Shown: positions 51,151-60,498 of the stretch, in pieces
Position numbering within the stretch: the first letter of the stretch is position 1
Layout of the letters: each line of letters starts with the position of its first letter
Source: Sphingomonas sp.
Lineage (GTDB): Bacteria; Pseudomonadota; Alphaproteobacteria; Sphingomonadales; Sphingomonadaceae
Assembly: GCF_019746665.1 (NCBI RefSeq)
Contig: NZ_JAIERS010000006.1
Span: 1 to 64,000, forward strand
Length of the DNA stretch: 64,000 nucleotides
Direction of reading: 5' to 3'
The notes under the pieces: model-generated
Seen by the model: only the letters and a program-made list of their open reading frames with translations
Told to the model about the DNA's origin: nothing
Databases searched by the model: none
Position numbers and translations under genes: made by a program

Positions 51151-51393
51151 AAACAAGAAACCATCGCCTCGGGCAAGCGCAAGGCGGTCAACCTATCGCT
51201 CGACACCGGCATCGTCCAGGCGGCGCGGGACGTCGAGCTGAACCTTAGCCAGGTGTGCGAGGCGGCAATACAGCAAGCGACCAAGCAGGTTCTTAAGGAG
51301 CGTTGGCGCGCCGAGAATCGCCACGCTATGGAGGCTTGGAACGACTGGATCGACAAAAACGGTTTGCCGCTTGAAAAATATCGGATGTTTTGA
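51148..51393 (+). CDS. ccdA: CcdA-like antitoxin
   Basis: 81-residue antitoxin: a ribbon-helix-helix DNA-binding N-terminus (KRKAVNLSLDTGIVQAARDVELNLSQVCEAA) and a C-terminal toxin-binding tail ending WNDWIDKNGLPLEKYRMF. I choose ATG 51148, which coincides with the expected transcript start; ATG 51142 is also in frame but lies within the -10 region. No ribosome site is visible. It is coupled to ccdB, six bases downstream. Confidence 0.92.
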   Translation: MKQETIASGKRKAVNLSLDTGIVQAARDVELNLSQVCEAAIQQATKQVLKERWRAENRHAMEAWNDWIDKNGLPLEKYRMF

Positions 51394-51399
51394 AGGACC

Positions 51400-51696
51400 A
51401 TGGCGCAATTCGATGCCGTGAAGCTGCGTAGCGGCGAATTCGTGGTCGTACTGCAATCCGATTTGGTCGATTATCTGCCGACTCGCCTTGTCGCGCCGCT
51501 CGTTCCGATCGATGAGGCGCCAAGCAAGGTCGATCGGCTCAATCCGATCGTGACGATCGACGGCCGGCAATATTTGATCGCCGTTCATCTTGCCGCCACC
51601 GTGCCCGCTCGCCAAATCGGCCCGACGGAAATGATGCTCCGCGACTACGATTTTATGATCAAAGCCGCGCTCGACATACTGATCAGCGGCTTTTAG
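51400..51696 (+). CDS. ccdB: CcdB-like toxin
   Basis: 98-residue toxin of the CcdB/MazF fold that poisons DNA gyrase. Features: VVVLQSDLVDYLPTRLVAPLVP, NPIVTIDGRQYLIAVHLAATVPARQIG, and the C-terminal LISGF; the C-terminal Trp-Gly-Ile of plasmid F CcdB, needed for gyrase binding, is Ser-Gly-Phe here, so toxicity may differ. A good AAGGA site precedes ATG 51400. Chromosomal module with slightly lower G+C than its surroundings. Confidence 0.92.
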   Translation: MAQFDAVKLRSGEFVVVLQSDLVDYLPTRLVAPLVPIDEAPSKVDRLNPIVTIDGRQYLIAVHLAATVPARQIGPTEMMLRDYDFMIKAALDILISGF

Positions 51697-51733
51697 GGTT
51701 TTTTTCAGCGAAGCTGAACCAAGCCCAAACCCC

Positions 51734-53152
51734 TTACACCGCCGTCCCGCCCACCGTGAGTCCTTCGACCAGCAAGGTCGGCTGGCCCACGCCCGCCGGC
51801 ACGCTCTGCCCCCCCTTGCCGCACATGCCGACGCCCTCGTCGAGCGCGAAGTCGTGGCCGATGCCGGCGACGCGGGTGAGCACGCTCGGGCCGTCGCCGA
51901 TCAGCGTCGCGCCCTTGATCGGGGCGCCGAGCCGGCCATTCTCCACCCGATAGGCCTCGGTGCAGGAAAACACGAACTTGCCCGACACGATATCGACCTG
52001 CCCGCCGCCGAAGCTCTTGGCGAAGATGCCGTTCTTCACGCGGGCGAGCAACTCGGCCGGATCATCATTGCCGGCGCGCATGAACGTGTTGGTCATGCGC
52101 GGCATCGGCGCATGGGCGAAGCTCTCGCGCCGGCCATTGCCGGTGGGCGCCACCCCCATCAGCCGGGCGTTGAGCCGGTCCTGCATATAGCCGGCGAGGA
52201 TACCGTCCTCGATCAGGATATTTTCCTGGGTGGGCGTGCCCTCGTCATCGATCGAGAGCGAGCCGCGCCGATCGAGCAGCGAACCATCGTCGATCACCGT
52301 CACCCCGGGTGCCGCGACGCGCTCGCCGATCCGCCCCGAAAAGGCGCTGGTGCCCTTGCGGTTGAAGTCGCCCTCCAGCCCGTGGCCGATCGCTTCGTGG
52401 AGCAGGATGCCCGGCCAGCCGGGGCCGAGCAGCACGGTCATCTCGCCGGCGGGCGCGGCGACCGACTCCAGATTGACCAGCGCCTGGGCCAGCGCCTCGT
52501 CGATCGCGCGGCTCCACACCTCGGGGCTGGTGATGCGATCATAGAGATAGCGGCCGCCAATGCCGAAGCTGCCGGTCTCGCGCCGGCCGTTCTGCTCGGC
52601 CACGATCGAGACGTTCAGGCGCACCAGCGGCCGCACATCGGTCGCGACGAACCCATCGGCGCGCACGATCTCGACCACGCTCCACGATCCCGACAGCGAC
52701 ACCGACACCTGCGCCACGCGCGGATCGCGCGCGCGCGCGGCGGCGTCGATCGTCTGGCACAGCGCCACCTTGTCGGCGAACGGCATCAGATCGAGCGGAT
52801 CGCTGCCGGTATAGAGATGGCGGTTGGTGCCGACCGGCGGCGGTGCCTTGGCGGCGGCGCTCGGGTCGATCAGCGCCATCGTCTGCGCGGCGCGGGTGAT
52901 CGCGGCGGGGGTCAGTTCGCTCGAATGGGCGAAGGCGGTGGTCTCGCCCGCCACCGCGCGCAGGCCGAAACCGGCGTGCGTATCATAGCTCGCGGTCTTC
53001 AGCCGGCCATCGTCGAAGCCGAACGCCTCGGCCTTGCGATATTGCAGGTAGAGCTCGCCGTCGTCGGCGCGGGCGAGCGCGGCGGCGGTCAGGCGCTGGG
53101 CTTCTTGAGGGTCGAGGCTGGCGTAGAGGAACGCGCGGGGATCAACGGTCAT
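51734..53152 (-). CDS. tldD: Metalloprotease TldD
   Basis: 472-residue subunit of the TldD/TldE zinc protease, which processes modified peptides. The zinc motif HEAIGHGLEGD is near residues 250-260, and GMCGKGGQSVPAGVGQPTLLVEGLTVGG is the family C-terminus. It is normally paired with TldE (PmbA), encoded elsewhere. It is a single gene, convergent with ccdAB. Confidence 0.97.
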   Translation of the reverse strand: MTVDPRAFLYASLDPQEAQRLTAAALARADDGELYLQYRKAEAFGFDDGRLKTASYDTHAGFGLRAVAGETTAFAHSSELTPAAITRAAQTMALIDPSAAAKAPPPVGTNRHLYTGSDPLDLMPFADKVALCQTIDAAARARDPRVAQVSVSLSGSWSVVEIVRADGFVATDVRPLVRLNVSIVAEQNGRRETGSFGIGGRYLYDRITSPEVWSRAIDEALAQALVNLESVAAPAGEMTVLLGPGWPGILLHEAIGHGLEGDFNRKGTSAFSGRIGERVAAPGVTVIDDGSLLDRRGSLSIDDEGTPTQENILIEDGILAGYMQDRLNARLMGVAPTGNGRRESFAHAPMPRMTNTFMRAGNDDPAELLARVKNGIFAKSFGGGQVDIVSGKFVFSCTEAYRVENGRLGAPIKGATLIGDGPSVLTRVAGIGHDFALDEGVGMCGKGGQSVPAGVGQPTLLVEGLTVGGTAV

Positions 53153-53196
53153 CCCACCAAGGTAGGGCGCGCGGCGGCGATGTAAACTCGCGCGGT

Positions 53197-53676
53197 CTAT
53201 TCGGGCAGCGTATAGGCGAAATCATAACGGTGGACGCCGCCTTCCACCGTGATGCCGAGCGTGCCCGCGATGCCCGCGAGCGCGCCGGTGCCGGTATCGG
53301 GCGCGACGGTGATCGTCAGATCGCCACCCCCCGCCTTGGTCATCGTGCCCTGGTGGAGCAGCACGAAGCCGCCCGCCTTGCCATCGACGCTGCCCTGGAA
53401 CTGGTCGATCGCGACATAGGCGGCGGCCGCCCCCGGCTTGGGCGCGCCGGCGGCGAGCATCGTGCCATGCGCGGTGCCGGTCAGCCCGCCGGAGAAATGC
53501 TTCACCAGCCCCATCCGGCTGGTCGGCAACGCGCCCTCGGTGGCGGGCGCCTGAGCCTCGGGGGTGATGCTGACCTCGAACGTGCCGGTTGCGTGGTGCA
53601 CGGGGCTTCTCCTTTGCGGTGCCGCCGCGGTCAAGGTGACGAGCAGCGCCAGCGCCAAAGCCTGGCGCCGTGCCAC
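53197..53676 (-). CDS. Exported DUF3224 family protein
   Basis: 159 residues: signal peptide ARRQALALALLVTLTAAAP, then a lipocalin-like beta-barrel domain with GTFEVSITPEAQA, VKHFSGGLTGTAHGTML and VHRYDFAYTLPE, the DUF3224 pattern. Function unknown. The start is GTG 53676, one base beyond the stop of the upstream CHCC gene, so they form an operon. Confidence 0.8.
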   Translation of the reverse strand: MARRQALALALLVTLTAAAPQRRSPVHHATGTFEVSITPEAQAPATEGALPTSRMGLVKHFSGGLTGTAHGTMLAAGAPKPGAAAAYVAIDQFQGSVDGKAGGFVLLHQGTMTKAGGGDLTITVAPDTGTGALAGIAGTLGITVEGGVHRYDFAYTLPE

Positions 53677-53677
53677 C

Positions 53678-53911
53678 TTAACGGCTCGCGCCCGAGGCGA
53701 TATCCGTGCCGGCCGCGCCGTCGGGCAGATCGGCCGGCCCGCCCACCAGAATGAAGCGCCGGTCGCAATAGCCGCAATCGACATAGCCATGCTCGTCGAT
53801 CTGCAGATAGACGCGCGGATGGCCGAGCGCGGTCGGGATACCGTCATGCGCGCCGTCGCAGCTGACGCGGGACGCGGTGACGCGCGTGATCTGGGGCGGC
53901 GGAAGGCTCAT
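53678..53911 (-). CDS. CHCC zinc-finger protein
   Basis: 77 residues. VSCDGAHDGIPTALGHPRVYLQIDEHGYVDCGYCDRRF carries the Cys-x-His-Cys-x2-Cys zinc site of the CHCC family, which includes the complex I accessory subunit NDUFS6/13 kDa. It may associate with NADH dehydrogenase. It is followed directly by the DUF3224 gene. Confidence 0.9.
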   Translation of the reverse strand: MSLPPPQITRVTASRVSCDGAHDGIPTALGHPRVYLQIDEHGYVDCGYCDRRFILVGGPADLPDGAAGTDIASGASR

Positions 53912-54026
53912 GCGCGCGGCGATAGCAATGATGGCGCGACCGAGGCAAGTTGACTTTGGCGCCGCCCGGATCGACGCGAGACGGGCCGCCCTTCACCGCG
54001 AAGCCAACGCAGGAGCAAGCCTTCCC

Positions 54027-54437
54027 ATGTCGGCCACACCATCCGTCGGCGCCTTCGCGATCGTCCCGAGCAATGATCTGCCAAACGCGCTTCCGTTCTG
54101 GCGGCGCATGGGCTTCGCCATCACCGGCGGATCGCACGAGTATGTCATCATGACCGGCTGGGGATGCGAAGTGCATCTGATCCAGGCGGGGAGCGGGCCA
54201 TGGCGAGTGCCGGCGGACCATAATCCGTTCGGCGTCTTCATCCGCACGCCCGAGGTGGAGGCGATCGCGGCGCGGGTCGACGATCTGATCATTCGGCCCG
54301 GCGGCGTGCTGCGCCACCGCGAATGGGGGCTCTATGAAGTCGGCATCGCCGGGCCGGACGGCCTGCTGGTCCGGGTCGGCTGGCCTTCGGCGCTCATCGG
54401 GCATGGCCCCGCCCCGGCACCGCCGGGACAAAAATAA
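54027..54437 (+). CDS. VOC superfamily (glyoxalase/bleomycin-resistance-like) protein
   Basis: 136 residues with a VOC-type beta-alpha-beta-beta-beta layout: AIVPSNDLPNALPFWRRMGF, VIMTGWGCEVHL, GVFIRTPEVEAIAARV and GLYEVGIAGPDGLLVRVGWP. Glu/His residues that could bind metal are present. Substrate unknown; bleomycin resistance is only a family label. AGGAGC lies upstream of ATG 54027. Confidence 0.85.
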   Translation: MSATPSVGAFAIVPSNDLPNALPFWRRMGFAITGGSHEYVIMTGWGCEVHLIQAGSGPWRVPADHNPFGVFIRTPEVEAIAARVDDLIIRPGGVLRHREWGLYEVGIAGPDGLLVRVGWPSALIGHGPAPAPPGQK

Positions 54438-54472
54438 TTGGCGGCACCGCGTTTGCGGCTTAAGCGGCGGGC

Positions 54473-55405
54473 ATGACCGACGCTCCCGCCGATGCAGCGA
54501 TTTCGATCCAGGGCTTGTCCAAAACCTATGCGGGCGGCAAACAGGCGCTGAGCGACGTCAGCTTCGATGTGCCGCGCGGCATGATCTATGGCCTGCTCGG
54601 GCCGAACGGCGCGGGCAAATCGACGCTGATCAACATCCTGGCGGGGCTGGTGAACAAGACCAGCGGCAGCGCCTCGATCTGGGGGTTCGACATCGACGCC
54701 CACCCCCGCAATGCCAAGGCCTCGATCGGGATCGTCAACCAGGAGATCATCTTCGATCCCTTCTTCACCCCGTTCGAGACGCTGGAGATCCAGGCCGGGC
54801 TCTACGGCGTGCCCAAGGCCGAGCGCCGCTCGATGGAGCTGCTGCGCGCGGTGCATCTGGAGGACAAGGCGCGCGCCTATTCGCGTACGCTCTCCGGCGG
54901 CATGAAGCGGCGGCTGATGGTCGCCAAGGCGATGGTCCACGCGCCGCCGGTGCTGGTGCTCGACGAACCGACGGCGGGCGTCGATATCCAGCTGCGCCAG
55001 CAACTCTGGGAATATGTCCGCGAGCTCAACCGCGGCGGGGTGACGGTGGTGCTGACGACGCACTATCTCGAAGAAGCCGAGGAGCTGTGCGAGCGCATCG
55101 CCATCATCAACCACGGCAAGCTGATCGCCAACGAACCGACGCGCGCGCTGGTCGGCATGGCGCATGAGAAGATGGTCGCGGTGACGGTGGACCGCGACGT
55201 GGCGACGCCGCCAAGCGACCCCGCCTTCGAGAAGATCGAACTGAAGGGCGATCGCGAGCTCGACATCACTTACCGGAAGGACCGGGTGAACGCGGGGCAG
55301 GTGCTCGCGGCGGTGCAGGCGGCGGGGCTGGGGATCGTCGATGTGAGCACGCGCGAGGCGGATCTGGAGGATGTGTTTCTCAGCCTTACGCGGGCGGCGG
55401 GCTGA
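54473..55405 (+). CDS. ABC transporter ATP-binding protein (YadG type)
   Basis: 310-residue ABC-2-type ATPase. Walker A GPNGAGKST, Q-loop VNQE, signature LSGGMKRRL, Walker B VLVLDEPTAGVD, switch His in LTTHYLEEAEELC. The C-terminal extension matches YadG-like exporters. No permease gene follows, since the next gene is convergent and overlaps its end by 20 bases, so the partner must be encoded elsewhere. Confidence 0.94.
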   Translation: MTDAPADAAISIQGLSKTYAGGKQALSDVSFDVPRGMIYGLLGPNGAGKSTLINILAGLVNKTSGSASIWGFDIDAHPRNAKASIGIVNQEIIFDPFFTPFETLEIQAGLYGVPKAERRSMELLRAVHLEDKARAYSRTLSGGMKRRLMVAKAMVHAPPVLVLDEPTAGVDIQLRQQLWEYVRELNRGGVTVVLTTHYLEEAEELCERIAIINHGKLIANEPTRALVGMAHEKMVAVTVDRDVATPPSDPAFEKIELKGDRELDITYRKDRVNAGQVLAAVQAAGLGIVDVSTREADLEDVFLSLTRAAG

Positions 55406-56348
55406 CCATCGCGTCAAGCTGATCGCCGATGCCGAAGGGCTTGTCGCGGTACGCGGCGCGCCAGCCGGGTCCGCCGCTGTCGAGCATCATCGCCTCCACC
55501 GCGCCAAGTTCATAGAAGGCGCCACGCTTCCACACGCGCAACCCCTGGCGCATCACGGCCTTCAAACTGCTCGCAACGCCTTCCAGCCGGTCACGCGCGA
55601 CACCCTTGTACCGTGGGTCGCGCCGCGCGGCCGCCTGGGCGAGCATCACATCGGTCCACCGCGCGACCCCTTCCTGGCCGATCTGAAACTCATAATAACG
55701 CCAGTCGGCGGGGGAGACCGCCGCCCGCGCTTGGTGGCGGGCGGCGACATAAGCGGCGATCGCCTGCCGGCGCGCGGCGGGCGTGAGTGCCTGCAAAAAG
55801 GCCAGAGCCCGCCCGCACATCGCCGCGAACGCCGCCTCCACCGCCGGTTGGGCGTAAGGGAAAGGATAGTCGAGCATCCAGGCGCCGTCGCCGCTGCTGC
55901 CCGCCAGCCCCAACGCCTGAACCTTCGCGGCATAATCGGGCAGGCGCGCCTGATATTGGTGAAAGGCTTCATGCGCGACCTCGATCGCCCATCGTGCCCG
56001 CTCGCTGCCAGGGCGGGCCGGCGCGCCGACCACGATCATCGCCGGCTCGTCGGCCACCGGAAATGCCGCGGAGATGTCGAGCGGGTTGGCGCGCGGGCGT
56101 TGCTGCATCGTACAACCGGTCACCGCATCCCGGCGCAGCGGGCGAAAGCCGGCGAGCGGCGCGTGGCAGAACAACGTCTCACCGCGCCGCTCGACCAGGA
56201 TCATGTGGAACGGGATGCGCGCGAAGCCGGGCCAGAGGGCGTCGCCGTCGCGCCGGGTGATGGCGCGCGTGTCGTGGATGAGCCGCCGCAGCGCCACCGG
56301 GGGCGCGGCGGCGGCCAGCATCGCGGAAAGCAACAACGCCATCGCCAC
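55386..56348 (-). CDS. Putative exported zinc metallopeptidase
   Basis: 320 residues with a hydrophobic N-terminal signal (MAMALLLSAMLAAAAPP). It holds the zinc motif HEAFH in EVAHEAFHQYQ (about 144) and, further on, a possible third ligand in FQIGQEGVARWTD. Cysteines (FCHAPL, VTGC) could form a disulfide. I know of no named family; gluzincin-like peptidase is the best guess. GTG 56348 or ATG 56342 may be the start. Confidence 0.6.
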   Translation of the reverse strand: MAMALLLSAMLAAAAPPVALRRLIHDTRAITRRDGDALWPGFARIPFHMILVERRGETLFCHAPLAGFRPLRRDAVTGCTMQQRPRANPLDISAAFPVADEPAMIVVGAPARPGSERARWAIEVAHEAFHQYQARLPDYAAKVQALGLAGSSGDGAWMLDYPFPYAQPAVEAAFAAMCGRALAFLQALTPAARRQAIAAYVAARHQARAAVSPADWRYYEFQIGQEGVARWTDVMLAQAAARRDPRYKGVARDRLEGVASSLKAVMRQGLRVWKRGAFYELGAVEAMMLDSGGPGWRAAYRDKPFGIGDQLDAMVSPPPA

Positions 56349-56437
56349 AAGCTATGCGGGCGGCGACACCCTGGCAATCACCCGAAGCCACGCCCCGCGC
56401 TTGACGCGCGGCGCGCTTCGCGCTCTGCCGGGCGGTG

Positions 56438-58039
56438 ATGATGGAGCCTCGCTTGCACGACCCCCACACCGCCGACATCCTGATCATCGGCTCGGGCGCG
56501 GCTGGCCTTACCGCCGCGCTCAACCTCGCGGATCGGTTCAAGGTCACCGTGCTCGCCAAGAGCCGGATCGACGATGGCTCGACCGCCTGGGCGCAGGGCG
56601 GGATCGCGGCGGTGCTCGAACCCGGCGACACGTTCGACAGCCATGTCGAGGATACGATGGTCGCGGGCGCCGGGCTCAATCACCGCGACACGGTGGAGTT
56701 CGTCGTCGAAAGCGCCCCGCGCGCGATCGCCCGGCTGGTCGAATTGGGGGTGCCGTTCAACCAGGACGGCAACACGCTCCACCTGACGCGCGAGGGCGGG
56801 CATTCGCACCGCCGCATCGTCCATGTGAACGACGCGACCGGCTATGCGGTGCAGGTCGCGCTCCAGCGCGCGGCGGAGGCGCATCCCAACATCACTCTCG
56901 TCCCCAACCGCGTCGCGATCGATCTCGCGACCGGGCGGCACGAGCAACGCTATTCGGGCGCGGGGCATGTGTGGGGCGTGTACGCCGTCAACCGCGAGAC
57001 GGGCCGCGTCGAGCTGTTCACCGCGCGCGCGACGATTCTCGCGACCGGCGGCGCGGGGCGGACCTATCTGTTCTCGACCGCTCCGCGCGGCGCGACCGGG
57101 GACGGGATCGCGATGGCGTGGCGCGCCGGGTGCCGCGTCGCCAACATGGAATTCATGCAGTTCCACCCGACCTGCCTCTACAATCTCGACGTCAAGAACT
57201 TCCTGATCACCGAGGCGGTGCGCGGCGAGGGCGGCTGGCTGAAGCTGCCCACCACCGGCCACCGCTTCATGCCCGATGTCGACCCCCGCGCCGAACTCGC
57301 CCCGCGCGATGTGGTCGCGCGCGCGATCGACCATGAGATCAAGCGGCTGGGCCTCGATTACGTCCATCTCGACATCAGCCATAAGGGCGCCGAGTTCGTC
57401 CGCGGCCATTTCCCGACGATCCACGAAAAGCTGCTCGGCCTGGGCATCGACATGACGCGTGAGCCGATCCCGGTGGTGCCCGCGCAGCACTATACCTGCG
57501 GCGGGATCATCGTCGATCATGACGGGCGCACCGATCTGCCGGGGCTCTACGCGGCGGGCGAGTGCAGCGATAGCGGGCTGCACGGCGCCAATCGCCTCGC
57601 CTCCAATTCGCTGCTCGAATGTTTCGTGTTCGGCGAGGCGGCGGCCAAGCACATCGCCGCGCATTGGGCCGATCTGCCCCCGCCACCGCCGATCCGCCCC
57701 TGGGACGAGAGCCGGGTGACCGATTCGGACGAGGAAGTCGTCATCAAGCAGAACTGGACCGAGATCCGGCGCTTCATGTGGAACTATGTCGGCATCGTCC
57801 GCACCACCAAGCGGCTGGAGCGCGCGGCGCACCGGATCAAGCTGCTGAGCGAGGAAATCGGCGATTATTACGGCCATTTCCGCGTCACGCCCGATCTGAT
57901 CGAGCTGCGCAACCTGCTGCAATGCGCCGATCTGATCGTCCGCTGCGCGCTCGCCCGCAAGGAGAGCCGGGGGCTGCACTATACGCTCGATTACCCCGAA
58001 ACGCTGCCGGTGGCGGCGGATACGGTGCTGCTGCCTTGA
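56438..58039 (+). CDS. nadB: L-aspartate oxidase
   Basis: 533-residue flavoenzyme that oxidises aspartate to iminoaspartate, the first step of NAD synthesis. FAD-binding DILIIGSGAAGLTAALNLA; STAWAQGGIAAV; REGGHSHRRIVHVNDATG; substrate/flavin stretch GLHGANRLASNSLLE. Two adjacent ATGs (56438, 56441) are possible starts. The nadA and nadC genes are not in the window. Confidence 0.96.
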   Translation: MMEPRLHDPHTADILIIGSGAAGLTAALNLADRFKVTVLAKSRIDDGSTAWAQGGIAAVLEPGDTFDSHVEDTMVAGAGLNHRDTVEFVVESAPRAIARLVELGVPFNQDGNTLHLTREGGHSHRRIVHVNDATGYAVQVALQRAAEAHPNITLVPNRVAIDLATGRHEQRYSGAGHVWGVYAVNRETGRVELFTARATILATGGAGRTYLFSTAPRGATGDGIAMAWRAGCRVANMEFMQFHPTCLYNLDVKNFLITEAVRGEGGWLKLPTTGHRFMPDVDPRAELAPRDVVARAIDHEIKRLGLDYVHLDISHKGAEFVRGHFPTIHEKLLGLGIDMTREPIPVVPAQHYTCGGIIVDHDGRTDLPGLYAAGECSDSGLHGANRLASNSLLECFVFGEAAAKHIAAHWADLPPPPPIRPWDESRVTDSDEEVVIKQNWTEIRRFMWNYVGIVRTTKRLERAAHRIKLLSEEIGDYYGHFRVTPDLIELRNLLQCADLIVRCALARKESRGLHYTLDYPETLPVAADTVLLP

Positions 58040-58088
58040 GCGCTTGCCGGGCGGGTCGGGTGGCGGAGCGGGCTGGCGCCGAACGACC

Positions 58089-59024
58089 CTAATCGAACAG
58101 CGACGACACGCTCGTCTCATCCGCGATGCGGCGGATCGCTTCGCCCAGCAGCGGTGCGATCGTCAGATGGCGGATGCGCCTGGCCTCGCTCACCGCCGGC
58201 GGGCTGCCGATCGTATCGGTGATCACGAGTTCGGTGAGCGCCGATCCTTCCACCCGCGCCACCGCCCCGCCCGAAAGCACGCCGTGGGTGCAATAGGCGA
58301 CGACTTCCTCGGCCCCCGCTGCCTTCAGCGCGGCGGCGGCGTTGCACAAAGTGCCCGCCGAATCGACGATATCGTCGATCAGGATGCAGAAGCGCCCGGT
58401 CACGTCGCCGATGATGTTCATCACTTCCGATTCGCCCGCGCGCTCGCGGCGCTTGTCGACGATCGCGAGCGGGGCGTTGTCGAGCCGTTTGGCGAGCGCA
58501 CGGGCACGCACCACCCCGCCGACATCGGGCGAGACGACCATCAGGTTGCGCCCGGGAAAGCGCGTCAGCACATCGGCCGACATCACCGGCGCGGCATAGA
58601 GATTGTCGGTCGGGATATCGAAGAACCCCTGGATCTGCCCGGCGTGGAGATCGATCGAGAGTACCCGGTCGGCGCCCGCGACGGTGATGAGATTGGCGAC
58701 GAGCTTGGCCGAAATCGGCGTGCGCGGCCCGGGTTTGCGGTCCTGCCGGGCATAGCCGAAATAGGGGACCACCGCCGTGATCCGCTTGGCCGAGGCGCGC
58801 TTCAGCGCATCGATGCAGATCAGCAGCTCCATCAGATTGTCGTTCGCGGGATAGCCCGTCGATTGCAGGACGAACACGTCCTCGCCGCGCACATTCTCCT
58901 GAATCTCGACGAACACTTCCTCGTCGGCGAAGCGGCGCACGCTCGCCTCGGTGAGCGGAATTTCGAGATACCGCGCCACGTCGCGCGCCAGCGGCAGGTT
59001 GGAGTTGCCGGTCAGCAGTTTCAT
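58089..59024 (-). CDS. prs: Ribose-phosphate pyrophosphokinase
   Basis: 311 residues; makes PRPP from ribose 5-phosphate and ATP for nucleotide, histidine and tryptophan synthesis. Features: [39 protein letters not shown] and the PRPP-binding loop [15 protein letters not shown] 59024 gives the usual [13 protein letters not shown] start. It diverges from gltX. Confidence 0.97.
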   Translation of the reverse strand: MKLLTGNSNLPLARDVARYLEIPLTEASVRRFADEEVFVEIQENVRGEDVFVLQSTGYPANDNLMELLICIDALKRASAKRITAVVPYFGYARQDRKPGPRTPISAKLVANLITVAGADRVLSIDLHAGQIQGFFDIPTDNLYAAPVMSADVLTRFPGRNLMVVSPDVGGVVRARALAKRLDNAPLAIVDKRRERAGESEVMNIIGDVTGRFCILIDDIVDSAGTLCNAAAALKAAGAEEVVAYCTHGVLSGGAVARVEGSALTELVITDTIGSPPAVSEARRIRHLTIAPLLGEAIRRIADETSVSSLFD

Positions 59025-59121
59025 GAATAGGCCCCTTGCTCTATCCCCTGCCTTAAGCCCTCGTTTCCCACGCCCGCAAGTAGGCATTGCCCGTGCCGCG
59101 TCCCGCGCCTAGGCGCTCCGC

Positions 59122-60450
59122 ATGACCGTGCGCACGCGCTTCGCCCCATCGCCCACCGGCACTCTCCATATCGGCAATATCCGTACCGCCCTGTTCAACT
59201 GGCTGTTCGCGCGGGCGCAGGGCGGGGCGTTCCTGCTGCGGATCGACGATACCGATGCCGCGCGCAGCGAGGAGCGGTTCGTGGAAGGCATCCGCGCCGA
59301 TCTTGCCTGGCTGGGGCTCGCGCCGGATGACGAGGCGCGGCAATCGGCGCGGTTCGATCGCTATCAGGCGCGGTTCGACGCGCTGGTCGCGGCGGGGCGC
59401 GTCTACCCGGCTTATGAAACCCAAGCCGAGCTCGATCTGAAGCGCAAGGTGCAATTGGGGCGCGGCCTGCCCCCGGTGTATGATCGCGCCGCGCTGAAGC
59501 TGACCGATGCCGAGCGCGGCCAGCTGGAGGCAGAGGGGGTGAAGCCGCATTGGCGCTTCAAGCTCGATCACGCGGCGCCGGTCGAATGGCACGATCTGAT
59601 CCGCGGCCCCCAGCATTTCGAGCCCGCGACGATGAGCGATCCCGTCATCCGCCGCGCCGATGGCAGCTGGCTCTACATGCTCCCGTCCGCGATCGACGAT
59701 GTCGAGCTGGGTATCACCCATGTCGTGCGCGGCGAGGATCATGTCTCGAACACCGCGCTGCAAATCCAGATGTTTCAGGCGATGGGCGCCACGCCGCCGG
59801 TGTTCGCCCATGCCGCGCTGCTGACCGGCGCGGAGGGCAAGCTTTCCAAGCGGCTGGGCTCGCTCGGCGTCGAGGCGCTGCGTGAGGCGGGGATCGAGCC
59901 GCAGGCGGTGCGGGCTCTGCTCGCGCGGCTGGGGACGAGCGACCCGGTCGAGCCCTTCGTGGAGATGGCGCCGCTGATCGCCGCGTTCGATTTCGCGCGT
60001 TTCGGCCGGGCGCCGGCGCGCTTCGACGAAGGCGAGCTGGCACAGCTCAACGCGCGCATCATCCATCAGCTGCCGTTCGCGGCGGTCGCGGAACGCCTGC
60101 CGGCGGGAATGGGCGCGGACGCCTGGGAAGCGATCCGCCCCAATCTGACCCGGATCGACGAGGCGGTCGATTGGTGGGGGGTGATCGAAGGCGCGGTCGC
60201 CGCGCCCCCGGCGCCCGAGGACGGCGATTTCCTCGCCCGCGCCGCCACGGTCGCCGCAGGGCTCGATTGGGCAGCGGACCCGTGGCACGCGCTCACCGAC
60301 GCGCTGAAGGCCGAGACGGGGCGCAAGGGCAAGGCGCTGTTCCTGCCGCTGCGCCGCGCGCTCACCGGCCGCGATCACGGGCCGGACATGGCCGCGCTCC
60401 TCCCGCTGATCGGCCGCGACCGGGCGGTCGCGCGATTGCGCGCGCGCTGA
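59122..60450 (+). CDS. gltX: Glutamyl-tRNA synthetase (short, GluRS2-like)
   Basis: 442 residues, class I aminoacyl-tRNA synthetase. HIGH-type motif in PSPTGTLHIGNIRTALFNW; KLSKR signature; acceptor-binding region present. Alphaproteobacteria often carry two GltX enzymes, one of which may charge tRNA-Gln for transamidation; this shorter copy is consistent with that. It is a single gene. Confidence 0.95.
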   Translation: MTVRTRFAPSPTGTLHIGNIRTALFNWLFARAQGGAFLLRIDDTDAARSEERFVEGIRADLAWLGLAPDDEARQSARFDRYQARFDALVAAGRVYPAYETQAELDLKRKVQLGRGLPPVYDRAALKLTDAERGQLEAEGVKPHWRFKLDHAAPVEWHDLIRGPQHFEPATMSDPVIRRADGSWLYMLPSAIDDVELGITHVVRGEDHVSNTALQIQMFQAMGATPPVFAHAALLTGAEGKLSKRLGSLGVEALREAGIEPQAVRALLARLGTSDPVEPFVEMAPLIAAFDFARFGRAPARFDEGELAQLNARIIHQLPFAAVAERLPAGMGADAWEAIRPNLTRIDEAVDWWGVIEGAVAAPPAPEDGDFLARAATVAAGLDWAADPWHALTDALKAETGRKGKALFLPLRRALTGRDHGPDMAALLPLIGRDRAVARLRAR

Positions 60451-60498
60451 GCGTTTCGCGGTTTCGATCCCCCCGCCATCTGCGCTAGGAAGCAAGCG

